15,265 bases of DNA from Solirubrobacteraceae bacterium (GCA_016462625.1 JAEMSV010000064.1:7098-22362), one strand, 5' to 3'. Positions 1-6,241 are shown, numbered from the stretch's first letter. The notes: generated by a model not told the origin, from the sequence alone. A program made the numbers and translations.

Positions 1-541
1 CCGCGGCGAAGGTGTGCGAGCCGTCCTCGAGGACCACCAGGGTCCGGTCGGCGCCCGACGGGGCCTGGTTGGCCGTGGGCGGCGTCGGCGGGACGGGCGG
101 AGTCGGCGGGACGGGCGGCGTCGGCGGGATCGGCTGGTCGAGCGTCTCGCACCCTGCCTTGACCTGGTCGACGGCGTCGGCCGCGGCCGTGTCCTTGCCC
201 CCGCCGCAGACCAGAACGTCGCGGAAGGTCGGGTCGCCGTTCGCGACCAGGCGGTCGTTGCCGCCACCGCCCTTGAGGACGTCGTCACCCGGGCCGCCGA
301 TGAGCACGTCGTCGCCGCCCTTGCCCTTGAGGACGTCGTCGCCACCCTTGCCGCACAGGACGTCCTTGCCCGAGGTGCCCTTGAGGACGTCGTCGCTCCG
401 AGTGCCCTTGACGGTGCACTTGTCCTTCGGTGCGACGGCGACGCGCGCCTCGACCCGTTCGGGCGTCGGCATCGCCACGGCCGGTGAGGCCACGCTCATG
501 ACGACCGCGGCGACCAGCACTGCACCGGCGTTGTTGCGCAC
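1..541 (-). CDS. RTX-type calcium-binding exported protein, N-terminal part (runs off left edge)
   Basis: The first 180 codons of a minus-strand gene are present. The GTG start at 541 is preceded by a GAGGG-type ribosome binding site about 9 nt upstream. Residues 1-23 form a signal peptide (RNN, then a hydrophobic stretch ending AVA, cleavage before MPTPE), so the product is probably secreted or surface-bound. Residues 47-116 hold several nonapeptide-like repeats (GKGGDDVLK, GGPGDDVLK, GGGGNDRLV), the hemolysin-type calcium-binding pattern. Four cysteines (42, 63, 112, 131) could form disulfides. A PPTPPV linker (about 137-156) follows, then NQAPSGADRTLVVLEDGSHTF, which resembles the start of cadherin-like/Big_9 domains found in large adhesin-like proteins. 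Calcium binding follows from the family; the overall role cannot be judged because the rest of the protein is missing. Confidence 0.8.
   Translation of the reverse strand, partial: MRNNAGAVLVAAVVMSVASPAVAMPTPERVEARVAVAPKDKCTVKGTRSDDVLKGTSGKDVLCGKGGDDVLKGKGGDDVLIGGPGDDVLKGGGGNDRLVANGDPTFRDVLVCGGGKDTAAADAVDQVKAGCETLDQPIPPTPPVPPTPPVPPTPPTANQAPSGADRTLVVLEDGSHTFAA
83..129. repeat. 18-bp tandem repeat encoding Pro/Thr linker
   Basis: The unit cgtcggcgggacgggcgg occurs at 83-100 and, with one change, at 101-118; a third partial copy runs to about 129. It encodes the repeated PPTPPV linker of the RTX protein on the minus strand. Such in-frame repeats can change copy number between strains without breaking the gene. 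Confidence 0.8.
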
Positions 542-602
542 TAAAGCCCACCCTCTGAGTTGCTCGGTCGAGACGGCCCGGGGGTGGGCTGACCGGACCA
601 GT

Positions 603-645
603 CTGGGGGCTCGTGTGCCCCAGGGCCATGGCCGGCCCGGGCCAT
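603..645. terminator. Candidate terminator hairpins after the TetR gene
   Basis: Two short inverted repeats lie between the TetR stop and the RTX gene start: CTGGGG/CCCCAG (603-608 with 618-623, 9-nt loop) and ATGGCC/GGCCAT (628-633 with 640-645). Neither is followed by a clear T-run, so termination is only a guess. They sit where minus-strand transcription from the TetR gene would need to stop before the RTX gene. Confidence 0.3.
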
Positions 646-683
646 TTCGGCGTGGTCAGGTGTTCACGCCGATCTCGGCGACG

Positions 684-1307
684 TCACCGAGGTGATGAAG
701 TCGTCCTGCTCGCCTTGACGGTCCGCGGCAGGCTGCCGATGGCGGCCTCGGCCGTGCTCTCCAGCCGTTCGGCGTCGATCCCGGCTTTGCCGAGGGCCTC
801 GATGCCCCGAAGGACAGCCAGGACGAGGGTGGCGAGCTGGTCGGCATCGGCCGCCGGGTCGAGGTCACCGTGACGCTGCGCGGCACGGATGTCCTCGGCC
901 AGTGCAGTTGCCAGATGCTCCAGCGTCCGTCGTGATCGGGCGGTGACGTCCGGGTCGTGCTCGGAGAGCTCGGCCGCCCCCTTCGCAAGGAGGCAGCCGC
1001 GATGGGCTGTGTCGGCAGCGATCCCGGCCGCCGCCGCGCGGATGTGGGCGCACAGCCGCGCGTAGGCCTCGTCGTCCGGCCCGCCCAGCCCGGTAGCCAC
1101 CGCGTCTACGGTGCGTGCGCAGTAGCTGTCGAAGATCCGCAGGAACAGCTGCCGCTTGCCGCCGAAGGCGCCGTACAGGCTGCCCTTGCCCAGGCCGGTC
1201 GCTTCCGCGATCGCGTCCATGCTCGTCCCGGCGTAGCCCTTGCTCCAGAACTGCTCCTGGGCGACGTCGAGCACCGCCTTCTCATCGAACTTCCTCGGCC
1301 TGGCCAC
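684..1307 (-). CDS. TetR/AcrR family transcriptional regulator
   Basis: This is a 207-residue one-component repressor. The N-terminus MARPRKFDEKAVLDVAQEQF and the helix-turn-helix at about residues 28-47 (TSMDAIAEATGLGKGSLYGAF) are typical of the TetR DNA-binding domain; the rest is a helical ligand-binding and dimerisation domain of normal length. The gene diverges from the SnoaL-like gene at 1393 across an 85-bp gap that contains a palindrome, so it probably represses that gene and itself. The ligand cannot be read from the sequence. The family call is secure; the target is inferred from gene order. Confidence 0.92.
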   Translation of the reverse strand: MARPRKFDEKAVLDVAQEQFWSKGYAGTSMDAIAEATGLGKGSLYGAFGGKRQLFLRIFDSYCARTVDAVATGLGGPDDEAYARLCAHIRAAAAGIAADTAHRGCLLAKGAAELSEHDPDVTARSRRTLEHLATALAEDIRAAQRHGDLDPAADADQLATLVLAVLRGIEALGKAGIDAERLESTAEAAIGSLPRTVKASRTTSSPR

Positions 1308-1326
1308 GCGTCCAGACTAGTCGTTG

Positions 1327-1356
1327 TTGACGATTCGGTCCATAACTCTCTATGGT
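1327..1356 (+). promoter_or_regulatory. Candidate sigma-A-type promoter of the SnoaL-like gene
   Basis: TTGACG (1327-1332) and TATGGT (1351-1356) are separated by 18 bp and point at the GTG start at 1393. The -35 box matches consensus in five of six positions and the -10 box is moderate. The operator palindrome at 1338-1363 covers the spacer and the -10 box, as expected for repression. Confidence 0.55.
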
Positions 1357-1374
1357 TATGGACGGATCAGTCCA
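1338..1374. promoter_or_regulatory. Candidate TetR operator (palindrome plus third half-site)
   Basis: GTCCATAAC (1338-1346) and GTTATGGAC (1355-1363) form a perfect 9-bp inverted repeat with an 8-bp spacer. A third GTCCA half-site at 1370-1374 makes a second shorter inverted repeat (TGGAC/GTCCA, 1359-1374). The repeat lies in the TetR/SnoaL divergent gap and overlaps the promoter candidate, so it is the likely binding site of the adjacent TetR protein. Confidence 0.7.
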
Positions 1375-1392
1375 CAAAGAGAAGGAGCAGCA

Positions 1393-1863
1393 GTGAAGAC
1401 GAATGAAGAGGTCGTGCGCGAGGCATACCGGCTGGCCGAAGGAGACGTCCTCGACGGACCTGGCTTCCGCGCCTTGTTCACCGAGGACGGCACGTTCAAC
1501 GACATGCCGAACTCGCTCACCTTCCACGGCGACCAGATCCCTCCGGCGTTGGCCGGCCTCGCCAGCGCGTTTCCCGACATCCACCGGGAGCTGCTCGCCG
1601 TCCATGCGGTCGGTGACGTCGTCGCTGTCGAGCTGAAGATCCAGGGAACCCATCTCGGCGCCTTCCCGACTCCCCTCGGCGAGATCCCTCCCACCGGCAA
1701 CCGCATCGACGTGCCGACGGCTGACCTGTGGTACCTGCGCGAGGGAAAGATCGAAGCCTTCAAGTGCTACAACGCAGCGAACGTGTGGCTGGCTCAGCTC
1801 GGGGCCGAGCCCGACTTCGCGTCGGCGATCGAGGCCGCGGAGACTGCCGCCGCGACGGCGTAG
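1393..1863 (+). CDS. SnoaL-like / NTF2-like ester cyclase family protein
   Basis: The 156-residue product has the SnoaL/ester-cyclase pattern of the NTF2-like fold: an N-terminal helix with the acidic stretch FTEDGTFNDMPN (about 29-40), AFPDIHREL (59-67), and IQGTHLGAF followed by IPPTGNRIDV (83-107), ending in DLWYLREGKIEAF (111-123). Members include polyketide cyclases and many small isomerases or hydrolases without a known substrate. The GTG start at 1393 is chosen because GGAG lies about 6 nt upstream and the family-like sequence begins there; an ATG at 1324 would place the promoter and operator inside the coding region. The NIPSNAP-like gene follows 9 bp downstream, so the two are probably cotranscribed under the divergent TetR. 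Substrate unknown. Confidence 0.85.
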   Translation: MKTNEEVVREAYRLAEGDVLDGPGFRALFTEDGTFNDMPNSLTFHGDQIPPALAGLASAFPDIHRELLAVHAVGDVVAVELKIQGTHLGAFPTPLGEIPPTGNRIDVPTADLWYLREGKIEAFKCYNAANVWLAQLGAEPDFASAIEAAETAAATA

Positions 1864-1872
1864 CTCTCGGTC

Positions 1873-2190
1873 ATGTATCAGATCAAGACCTACACCCTGC
1901 GAACAGCGGAGTCGCTCCAGAGGTACGCCGCCGTGCACTGGCCCCGGCATCTCGCCAGCATGCCCCTGTTCGGCGTCACCGTGCACGGCTTCTGGACCGA
2001 CACCCAGGCCGGCGCACACCGCCTGGTCGCCCTGCTCTCGTTCGGGGAGGGCGTCGACCCCGCGGAGTTCCTCACCGCCTACGTGGCGAGCCCCGAGCTG
2101 GCCGCGGACATGGAGGGCTTCGACGTCAGCGACATCCTCGGTGTCGAGGACCTGCTGCTCGATCCCGTCACCGGATCTCCCCTGGCCTGA
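1873..2190 (+). CDS. NIPSNAP/EthD-like ferredoxin-like fold small protein
   Basis: This 105-residue protein begins MYQIKTYTLRTAESLQRYAA and continues with a WPRHLASMPLFGVTVHGFW segment and an LVALLSFGEG strand. That pattern of a YxIKTYTLR strand, a helix and a 'fight the distance to the standard' segment resembles the dimeric alpha/beta-barrel NIPSNAP group, whose biochemical role is poorly known. It begins 9 bp after the SnoaL-like stop with no strong ribosome binding site, suggesting translation coupled to the upstream gene. It probably acts in the same pathway as the SnoaL-like protein. Family assignment is by pattern and is moderate. Confidence 0.7.
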   Translation: MYQIKTYTLRTAESLQRYAAVHWPRHLASMPLFGVTVHGFWTDTQAGAHRLVALLSFGEGVDPAEFLTAYVASPELAADMEGFDVSDILGVEDLLLDPVTGSPLA

Positions 2191-2301
2191 GTGGGTGACG
2201 AGGCCGTTCGCACCATCCGGATCGCCGCCAACAACGGGGGTGGTGGTGGGCGGGTCGAGGCCAGGCCGGGCGGTGTGGATGCGCTGCTTGTAGCCCGCCA
2301 C

Positions 2302-2319
2302 GCCGGCCCTTGCGCCGGC
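2302..2319. terminator. Candidate bidirectional hairpin between convergent genes
   Basis: GCCGGC (2302-2307) and GCCGGC (2314-2319) are separated by ccttgc and can form a 6-bp GC stem directly beside the HNH stop codon (2320-2322). It lies between the convergent NIPSNAP-like and HNH genes. There is no T-run. The rest of the 130-bp gap shows no other signal. Confidence 0.35.
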
Positions 2320-3579
2320 CTAGGTTCGTCGATGGAAGGTGATGTCGCCGTCGGGGTGGACCCGGGTCTCGTAGCGGGGGTCGTGGGCGATGTGGTGGTG
2401 GTAGCAGCACAGGAGGGTGCCGTCGTCGAGGTCGGTGCTGCCGCCCTGGGACCAGGGTTGTCGTAGGTGGTGGGCTTCGGTCCAGGTGGCTTTGACCAGG
2501 CAGCCTTTGGCTCGGCAGCGTTTGTGCTTGAGGCGTAGGGCCTTGCGTTGGGCCCGGGAGAACAGCCTGCGCGACCGGCCGAGGTCGAGGACCTCGCTGG
2601 TGCCGCCCAGGACGGCGGGGATGACGTTGGCGGTGCAGGCCAGGCGGCGGACCGCGGCCGCGGACAGGGGCTGGTCGTCGATGGTCGCGACCCCGGTGCT
2701 GGCGACCTGGTCGGCCAGGGTGGCGAGGTCGATGGTGACCATCACGGTGGTCGCGTCCCCGCCGTGGATCGGGAGGCGTTGGGGGTCGATGTGCTCGAGG
2801 AAGGACACGAACGCCGACCCCAGCCGCATCTCGTAGGGCCGCCGGTCGTCGGGGTTCTCCGGGGCACTTCCTGGTTGCCTGGGTGAGGTGTAGGCCTCGA
2901 GGTAGGTGACCAGCCGGTCCCAGGTGGCGTCGGGGAGGTCGCCGGTGACGGCGGTCCTGCCGTCGCCGCGGCGTCGGCCGGTCAGGTAGGTCTTCTTGGC
3001 CGCCTGGCGTTCCTCGGCCTCCAGGGCCTTGCGTTCCTGCTCCTCGGCGAGCTCGGGGGCGATCACGTCGAGGATCCGGCGGCCCATCACCGTCAGCTCG
3101 CGGGGACCGAACTGCTCGGCCTCGGCGACCAGCCGCTCCTCCGCCATGCTGACGATCTGCGGGTCCAGGCCGTCAGGCAGGTGGTCCAGGGCCCGGGTGA
3201 TCACGTGCGCCTGCTCGGGGTTGACCACACCTTCGCGCATCCCGGCGGCGACCCGGTGCCACCGCCGGTCCAGGCCCTCGGCCAGCCGCTGTTCACGTCG
3301 AGCCTGACGTCGGTCCAGACGGTTGTGGTGGTCCACCCACTCCGCGACGTCTCGGGCTCCCTCGTCGGCGGCGACGTCCTCGCTGGACGCCTGGACGCGC
3401 AACCCCAGCTCCTTGAGCCGGGCCTCGACCCGCGCCTGCCGCACCAACGCGGTCCGCTTGTCGTTGGTCGACATGAACCTCGGGTCCACCAGGGCGACGT
3501 CCCCGAGCGCCTCCTCCATGACCTCGAGCGCCGCCAGCACCGGGTGGGCTCCCGGCGGGGTGACGGACTGCTGGCTCAT
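2320..3579 (-). CDS. DUF222 (13E12-type) HNH endonuclease domain protein
   Basis: The 419-residue protein has a long helical, charge-rich DUF222 region (about 15-330) and a C-terminal HNH zinc-finger nuclease domain (about 349-400). The visible metal and active-site residues are Cys355, Cys360, the EAHH His pair at 370-371, Cys391 and the HHH run at 394-396 with His399. The usual central Asn of this family's 'LDNG' segment is Asp386 here (LDDG). Such proteins occur in many copies in actinobacterial genomes and their biological role is not settled; nuclease activity is inferred from the domain. ATG at 3579 is supported by GGGAGAG 6 nt upstream. The gene stands alone, with its own strong promoter at 3731-3759. 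Confidence 0.9.
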   Translation of the reverse strand: MSQQSVTPPGAHPVLAALEVMEEALGDVALVDPRFMSTNDKRTALVRQARVEARLKELGLRVQASSEDVAADEGARDVAEWVDHHNRLDRRQARREQRLAEGLDRRWHRVAAGMREGVVNPEQAHVITRALDHLPDGLDPQIVSMAEERLVAEAEQFGPRELTVMGRRILDVIAPELAEEQERKALEAEERQAAKKTYLTGRRRGDGRTAVTGDLPDATWDRLVTYLEAYTSPRQPGSAPENPDDRRPYEMRLGSAFVSFLEHIDPQRLPIHGGDATTVMVTIDLATLADQVASTGVATIDDQPLSAAAVRRLACTANVIPAVLGGTSEVLDLGRSRRLFSRAQRKALRLKHKRCRAKGCLVKATWTEAHHLRQPWSQGGSTDLDDGTLLCCYHHHIAHDPRYETRVHPDGDITFHRRT

Positions 3580-3606
3580 GGCGGGCTCTCCCGATCAGAG
3601 GTACCG

Positions 3607-3628
3607 CCTGAGGTGGCCTTGTCTCAGG
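3607..3628 (-). promoter_or_regulatory. Leader hairpin upstream of HNH ribosome binding site
   Basis: CCTGAG (3607-3612) and CTCAGG (3623-3628) form a perfect 6-bp inverted repeat with a 10-nt loop. It lies inside the predicted HNH mRNA leader about 15 nt upstream of the Shine-Dalgarno sequence at 3586-3592. It might affect translation or mRNA stability; this is inference only. Confidence 0.3.
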
Positions 3629-3730
3629 ACTTCTGCTGGCCCGGTGCGTCCCTGACGTGCCCCGGTCGCATCTCGCCCGGAGATCACCGCGCCTACGACC
3701 CGCCAGTTCGGGAAGGAGCGCAATGCAATT

Positions 3731-3759
3731 ATTAGAACAGGTATACGATAAGGTGTCAA
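3731..3759 (-). promoter_or_regulatory. Near-consensus sigma-A promoter driving the HNH gene
   Basis: On the minus strand TTGACA (3759-3754, a full -35 match) is followed after exactly 17 bp by TCTAAT (3736-3731, five of six to TATAAT). It sits in an AT-rich patch at about 3721-3760 that contrasts with the GC-rich surroundings. Transcription would start near 3724 and give a leader of about 145 nt before the HNH start at 3579. Confidence 0.7.
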
Positions 3760-3836
3760 CCCTTGGCTCACACCATTCGACGTGCCGCCTCCATCACGGC
3801 GCGCCGGCCACGGGGCCGACGGGCCGTCATACGGGG

Positions 3837-3905
3837 ATGAGAGTCCTGACAGCACTGGGCGCCGGCCTGGCGTTGTCCTTCGCCGCGTGCTTCGACGGCG
3901 GTCGG
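3837..3905 (+). pseudogene. Possible lipoprotein signal-peptide remnant
   Basis: ATG at 3837 opens MRVLTALGAGLALSFAAC followed by FDGG: one basic residue, a hydrophobic core and a SFAAC lipobox ending at the cysteine, the pattern of a lipoprotein signal peptide. After about 23 codons the reading frame enters the antisense of the GNAT gene and becomes Arg/Ser-rich without natural protein character. It may be the 5' end of a lost lipoprotein gene, or chance. The frame also stays open back to an ATG at 3723 with AAGGAG upstream, but that overlaps the HNH promoter. Confidence 0.3.
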
Positions 3906-3908
3906 CGA

Positions 3909-4417
3909 CTAGAACGCCGGGTGCTGCATCCACACGTAGCTGGTGGGCTGACCGGCGTTCCACTCGGCCATCGAGGCCTCGTCGACCTCGACGAACCCGG
4001 TGGAGCGGTAGAGCGCGCGCGGGCGGCGGTGTTGTCAGGTACGACCCGCAGGAAGCAGTCGCTGCGCCCGTGCTGGCGGGCGAGGTCGAGCAGGACCTCG
4101 ACCAGGCGCCGGCCGACCCCCTCGCGGCGTCGCGAGGGGTCGACGATCAGGCGGGCCAGCTCGACCTCGTCCTCCTCCTCGTCGTCCCAGACCTCGCCGT
4201 AGGCGACCGGCACGCCGAGGGGATCGCGAAGGAGCCGGGCGGTGACATCGGCCCGGCCCCACCACCCGAGGACGACGTCGGCGGTGACGGGCACCGGGCT
4301 CGAGACCCAGGCGGCCGCCTCGGCGGCCGAGGTCGACCACGACGCGACCGTCGCGGCGACGTCCTCGGTGGCGGGGATGGTCGTGGTCCAGGCCGTGGCT
4401 GGCGAGGTGTCGGTCAT
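3909..4417 (-). pseudogene. GNAT family N-acetyltransferase with apparent frameshift
   Basis: From ATG 4417 the frame encodes a GNAT protein: VAYGEVWDDEEEDEVELARL (central strands), then IVDPSRRREGVGRRLVEVLL, which contains the acetyl-CoA-binding R-R-x-G-V-G-R/L motif, then CFLRVVPDNTAAR. After that the frame loses family character. Shifting by two bases at the alternating CG run (4013-4021) restores ALYRSTGFVEVDEASMAEWN and ends at TAG 3909-3911, giving the usual N-x-x-A-x-x-L-Y-x-x-x-G-F signature. The simplest reading is a 2-bp insertion. Unshifted, the frame runs on to 3827 with an unnatural tail. The ATG overlaps the methyltransferase stop (ATGA), indicating translational coupling. The substrate is unknown. 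A sequencing error or slippage in the CG run could also explain it. Confidence 0.75.
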
Positions 4418-5295
4418 GGCGTCCTCATCGTCGTACTGAACGAGCTGGAGGACCACGGTCGCAGGGCCGTGACCAGCCACGCCGCGGACCGGAAGCGGAC
4501 GCCCTGGTCGTCGAGATGGTCGGCCAACGTGTGTCGCAACGCGGCTGCGGACGCCGCCCGCTGGTCCGGCTCCTGGTCGCGCAGCATCCAGCCGAGCAGG
4601 CCCAGGAGGAAGTCGTGCGCCTCGTCGACGGTCCGCCCGTACGTCGTGGGCTCATCCACTGGCGTCAGATCGACCTCGCCGAAGCCAGCGCCCTCGAGCA
4701 GCCGCCGAACGTGGTCCTCCTCGGCGAGCGAGAACGGGCCGGGCGCACCCACCGGCGGCGTCGGAGGCACTCGACCGGTGAGGGCCATGACGAAGGCCCG
4801 GAACCAGTCCTGGAGCTCGGCGGACCGCCAGGTGAGGAGGGCCATCCGCCCGCCGGGACGCAGGCTGCCGAACAGGTTGGCGAACGCAGCGTCGGGATCG
4901 CCGAAGAACATCGCCCCCGTCTGGCTGATCACGACGTCGAAGGCCCGCTCGCCGAAGGGGTGCACCTGCGCGTCCGCGTGCAGGAACGACACGTTGGCCA
5001 AGCCCGATCGGCGGGCCAGGGTCTCGGCGACGCCGATCATCTCGGCAGACAGGTCGACGCCCAGGACGCTGCCTCTCGAGGCGGCCCGCGCCGCCGTACG
5101 GGCCGTGCCCCCGGTCCCGCAGCCCACGTCGAGCACCCGGTCGCCTGCCCGGATCGCGGCCGCGGCGAAGAAGGCCGGCTCGTAGTCCGCCAGACAGCTC
5201 TCGAAGATCTCGTGGTTCGCCGCCCAGTAGGACCCTTCGTCACCGTCCCAGGCGAGGGCCTGGTCCCGGTTGGACGGTGCGATGGAGGTGGTCAT
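4414..5295 (-). CDS. Class I SAM-dependent methyltransferase
   Basis: The 293-residue protein carries the Rossmann-fold methyltransferase signature: motif I VLDVGCGTGG at 54-63, the acidic strand end GVDLS near residue 81, and the later strand pattern FDVVISQTGAMFFGDP followed by LRPGGRMALLTW. It resembles the UbiE/type-11 small-molecule group that transfers a methyl group from S-adenosylmethionine; the acceptor is not evident. ATG 5295 is the only good start, with a GGAAGAG-like site about 8 nt upstream. The short tail after AAWLVTAL (PWSSSSFSTTMRTP) is unusual. The stop overlaps the GNAT start by ATGA. The gene diverges from PadR at 5360, which probably controls it. Confidence 0.88.
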   Translation of the reverse strand: MTTSIAPSNRDQALAWDGDEGSYWAANHEIFESCLADYEPAFFAAAAIRAGDRVLDVGCGTGGTARTAARAASRGSVLGVDLSAEMIGVAETLARRSGLANVSFLHADAQVHPFGERAFDVVISQTGAMFFGDPDAAFANLFGSLRPGGRMALLTWRSAELQDWFRAFVMALTGRVPPTPPVGAPGPFSLAEEDHVRRLLEGAGFGEVDLTPVDEPTTYGRTVDEAHDFLLGLLGWMLRDQEPDQRAASAAALRHTLADHLDDQGVRFRSAAWLVTALRPWSSSSFSTTMRTP

Positions 5296-5317
5296 CGTGG
5301 TTGCTCTTCCTGTGCGA

Positions 5318-5359
5318 TACTCTCATTGGGAGTAACCAGGATCGTCCCAAGGAGAGTAA
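5318..5359. promoter_or_regulatory. Candidate PadR operator half-sites in divergent gap
   Basis: TACTCTC (5318-5324) is answered by GGAGTAA (5329-5335) and by GAGAGTA (5352-5358), so three related half-sites lie in the 64-bp gap between the methyltransferase and PadR starts. TACTC/GAGTA forms an inverted repeat with a 7-bp spacer, and TACTCTC/GAGAGTA a longer-range one. The last half-site overlaps the PadR ribosome binding site. Autoregulation by PadR is inferred. Confidence 0.5.
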
Positions 5360-6004
5360 GTGTCAAGTCCGCGGATGACCGGCACCACCTACGCCGTGCT
5401 GGGCCTGCTGGCCGTGCAGCCGTGGAGCACCTACGAGCTCACCCAGCAGATGGAGCGCACGTTGGGTCGCATCTGGCCCCGTGCCCAGAGCAAGCTCTAC
5501 GAGGAGCCCAAGAAGCTCGTGACGCTCGGGCTCGCCACCGCCGAGGTCGAGAGCGTGGGGAAGCGGCCGCGCACGGTCTACTCGATCACCGCGGCCGGCC
5601 GTACCGCCCTGGCGGACTGGCTGCACGAGCCCGGCGAGGGACCGGTCATCGAGTTCGAACAGCTCGTCAAGCTCAGCTTCGCCGAGCACGGGACCCGCGA
5701 CGACGCGCTGCGCACCATCGCCGCCGCCCGGAGCTGGGCGGTGGACCGCAACGAGGAGAACCTCGCCGCGGCACGCGCCTACGCCGCGGGCGAGGGCCCG
5801 TTCCAGCACCGGGCGGCGCAGGGCATGCTCGCCGGGGCCTTCTTCACCGAGCTCTACGCCATGGTCGCCCGCTGGGCTGCGTGGGCCGACGACCAGGTCC
5901 AGCACTGGCCCGACGACCCCGCGGACGCGGTCGCCGACCCGGCCGAGCTGGCCGAGATCGCGAAGCGAGCCGCATGGTCGACCGAGCAGCCCGAAGGTCG
6001 ATGA
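5360..6004 (+). CDS. PadR family transcriptional regulator
   Basis: The 214-residue protein has the PadR winged helix at the N-terminus: TTYAVLGLLAVQPWSTYELTQ (9-29), then SKLYEEPKKLVTLGLATAEV with the recognition region, and the wing GKRPRTVYSITAAGRTAL (67-84). The C-terminal helical domain (about 90-205) is of the longer subfamily type used for dimerisation. GTG 5360 is chosen because AAGGAG lies 5 nt upstream; an ATG at codon 6 is an alternative. PadR proteins usually repress a neighbouring gene in response to phenolics or other small molecules; the divergent methyltransferase/GNAT pair is the likely target. The inducer cannot be read from sequence. Confidence 0.92.
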   Translation: MSSPRMTGTTYAVLGLLAVQPWSTYELTQQMERTLGRIWPRAQSKLYEEPKKLVTLGLATAEVESVGKRPRTVYSITAAGRTALADWLHEPGEGPVIEFEQLVKLSFAEHGTRDDALRTIAAARSWAVDRNEENLAAARAYAAGEGPFQHRAAQGMLAGAFFTELYAMVARWAAWADDQVQHWPDDPADAVADPAELAEIAKRAAWSTEQPEGR

Positions 6005-6008
6005 CCGG

Positions 6009-6203
6009 CTAGTCCACCGAGGCGCGGGCCCGGTCGAGCCGCCTCTTCCGGCCGGCCTGTGCGCCCGAGCAGCAGGCGGCCAGGACAAGGGCGTACGGCG
6101 AGACGTCGCCGCTCATCAGATAGGGGATCGCGAGGGCGAGGCCGAACAGCAACAGCACCGCCACCACGAGAGGTGGGTCCCACGTCAGGATGCGGCTGAC
6201 CAC
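6009..6203 (-). CDS. Small membrane protein, unknown function
   Basis: The 64-residue product starts at GTG 6203 and has two hydrophobic stretches, about 11-30 (PLVVAVLLLFGLALAIPYLM) and about 36-46 (YALVLAACCSG), followed by a basic tail AGRKRRLDRARASVD. One or two membrane helices with the basic tail inside are plausible. No family recognised. The ribosome binding site is weak (a GAG about 10-12 nt upstream), and the gene converges with PadR, stopping 4 bp from its stop codon. Real but uncertain. Confidence 0.5.
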   Translation of the reverse strand: MVSRILTWDPPLVVAVLLLFGLALAIPYLMSGDVSPYALVLAACCSGAQAGRKRRLDRARASVD

Positions 6204-6241
6204 CCGCGGATCATCTCAGTCCAGCGGTCGAGGCGCACCCC

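Larger units (their letters stand above)
3580..3908. other. Gene-poor interval between HNH and GNAT genes
   Basis: This 329-bp stretch holds no intact gene. It contains the HNH leader with its hairpin (3607-3628), the AT-rich promoter (3731-3759), and on the plus strand a short segment from ATG 3837 coding MRVLTALGAGLALSFAAC, which looks like a lipoprotein signal peptide with a lipobox but runs into antisense sequence of the GNAT gene. The remaining sequence (about 3630-3720 and 3770-3836) shows nothing recognisable. Confidence 0.5.

Noticed and set aside
1282..2301. Long minus-strand open frame across the TetR/SnoaL/NIPSNAP genes
   Set aside because: It is antisense to two well-supported genes, crosses the operator and has low-complexity Gly/Arg/Val composition typical of GC-rich shadows.
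3723..3836. ATG at 3723 with AAGGAG upstream, in frame with the lipoprotein-like segment
   Set aside because: The AT-rich stretch is better explained as the minus-strand TTGACA/TCTAAT promoter; the peptide (MQLLEQVYDKVSTLG...) has no recognised family and no natural continuation.
3782..6012. Long plus-strand frames over the GNAT and methyltransferase genes
   Set aside because: They are antisense to genes with recognisable motifs and consist of Arg/Pro/Ser-rich sequence.
5854..6183. Minus-strand frame beside the small membrane protein
   Set aside because: It overlaps the PadR 3' end and has Arg/Gly-rich shadow composition; the 64-residue membrane frame is more natural.
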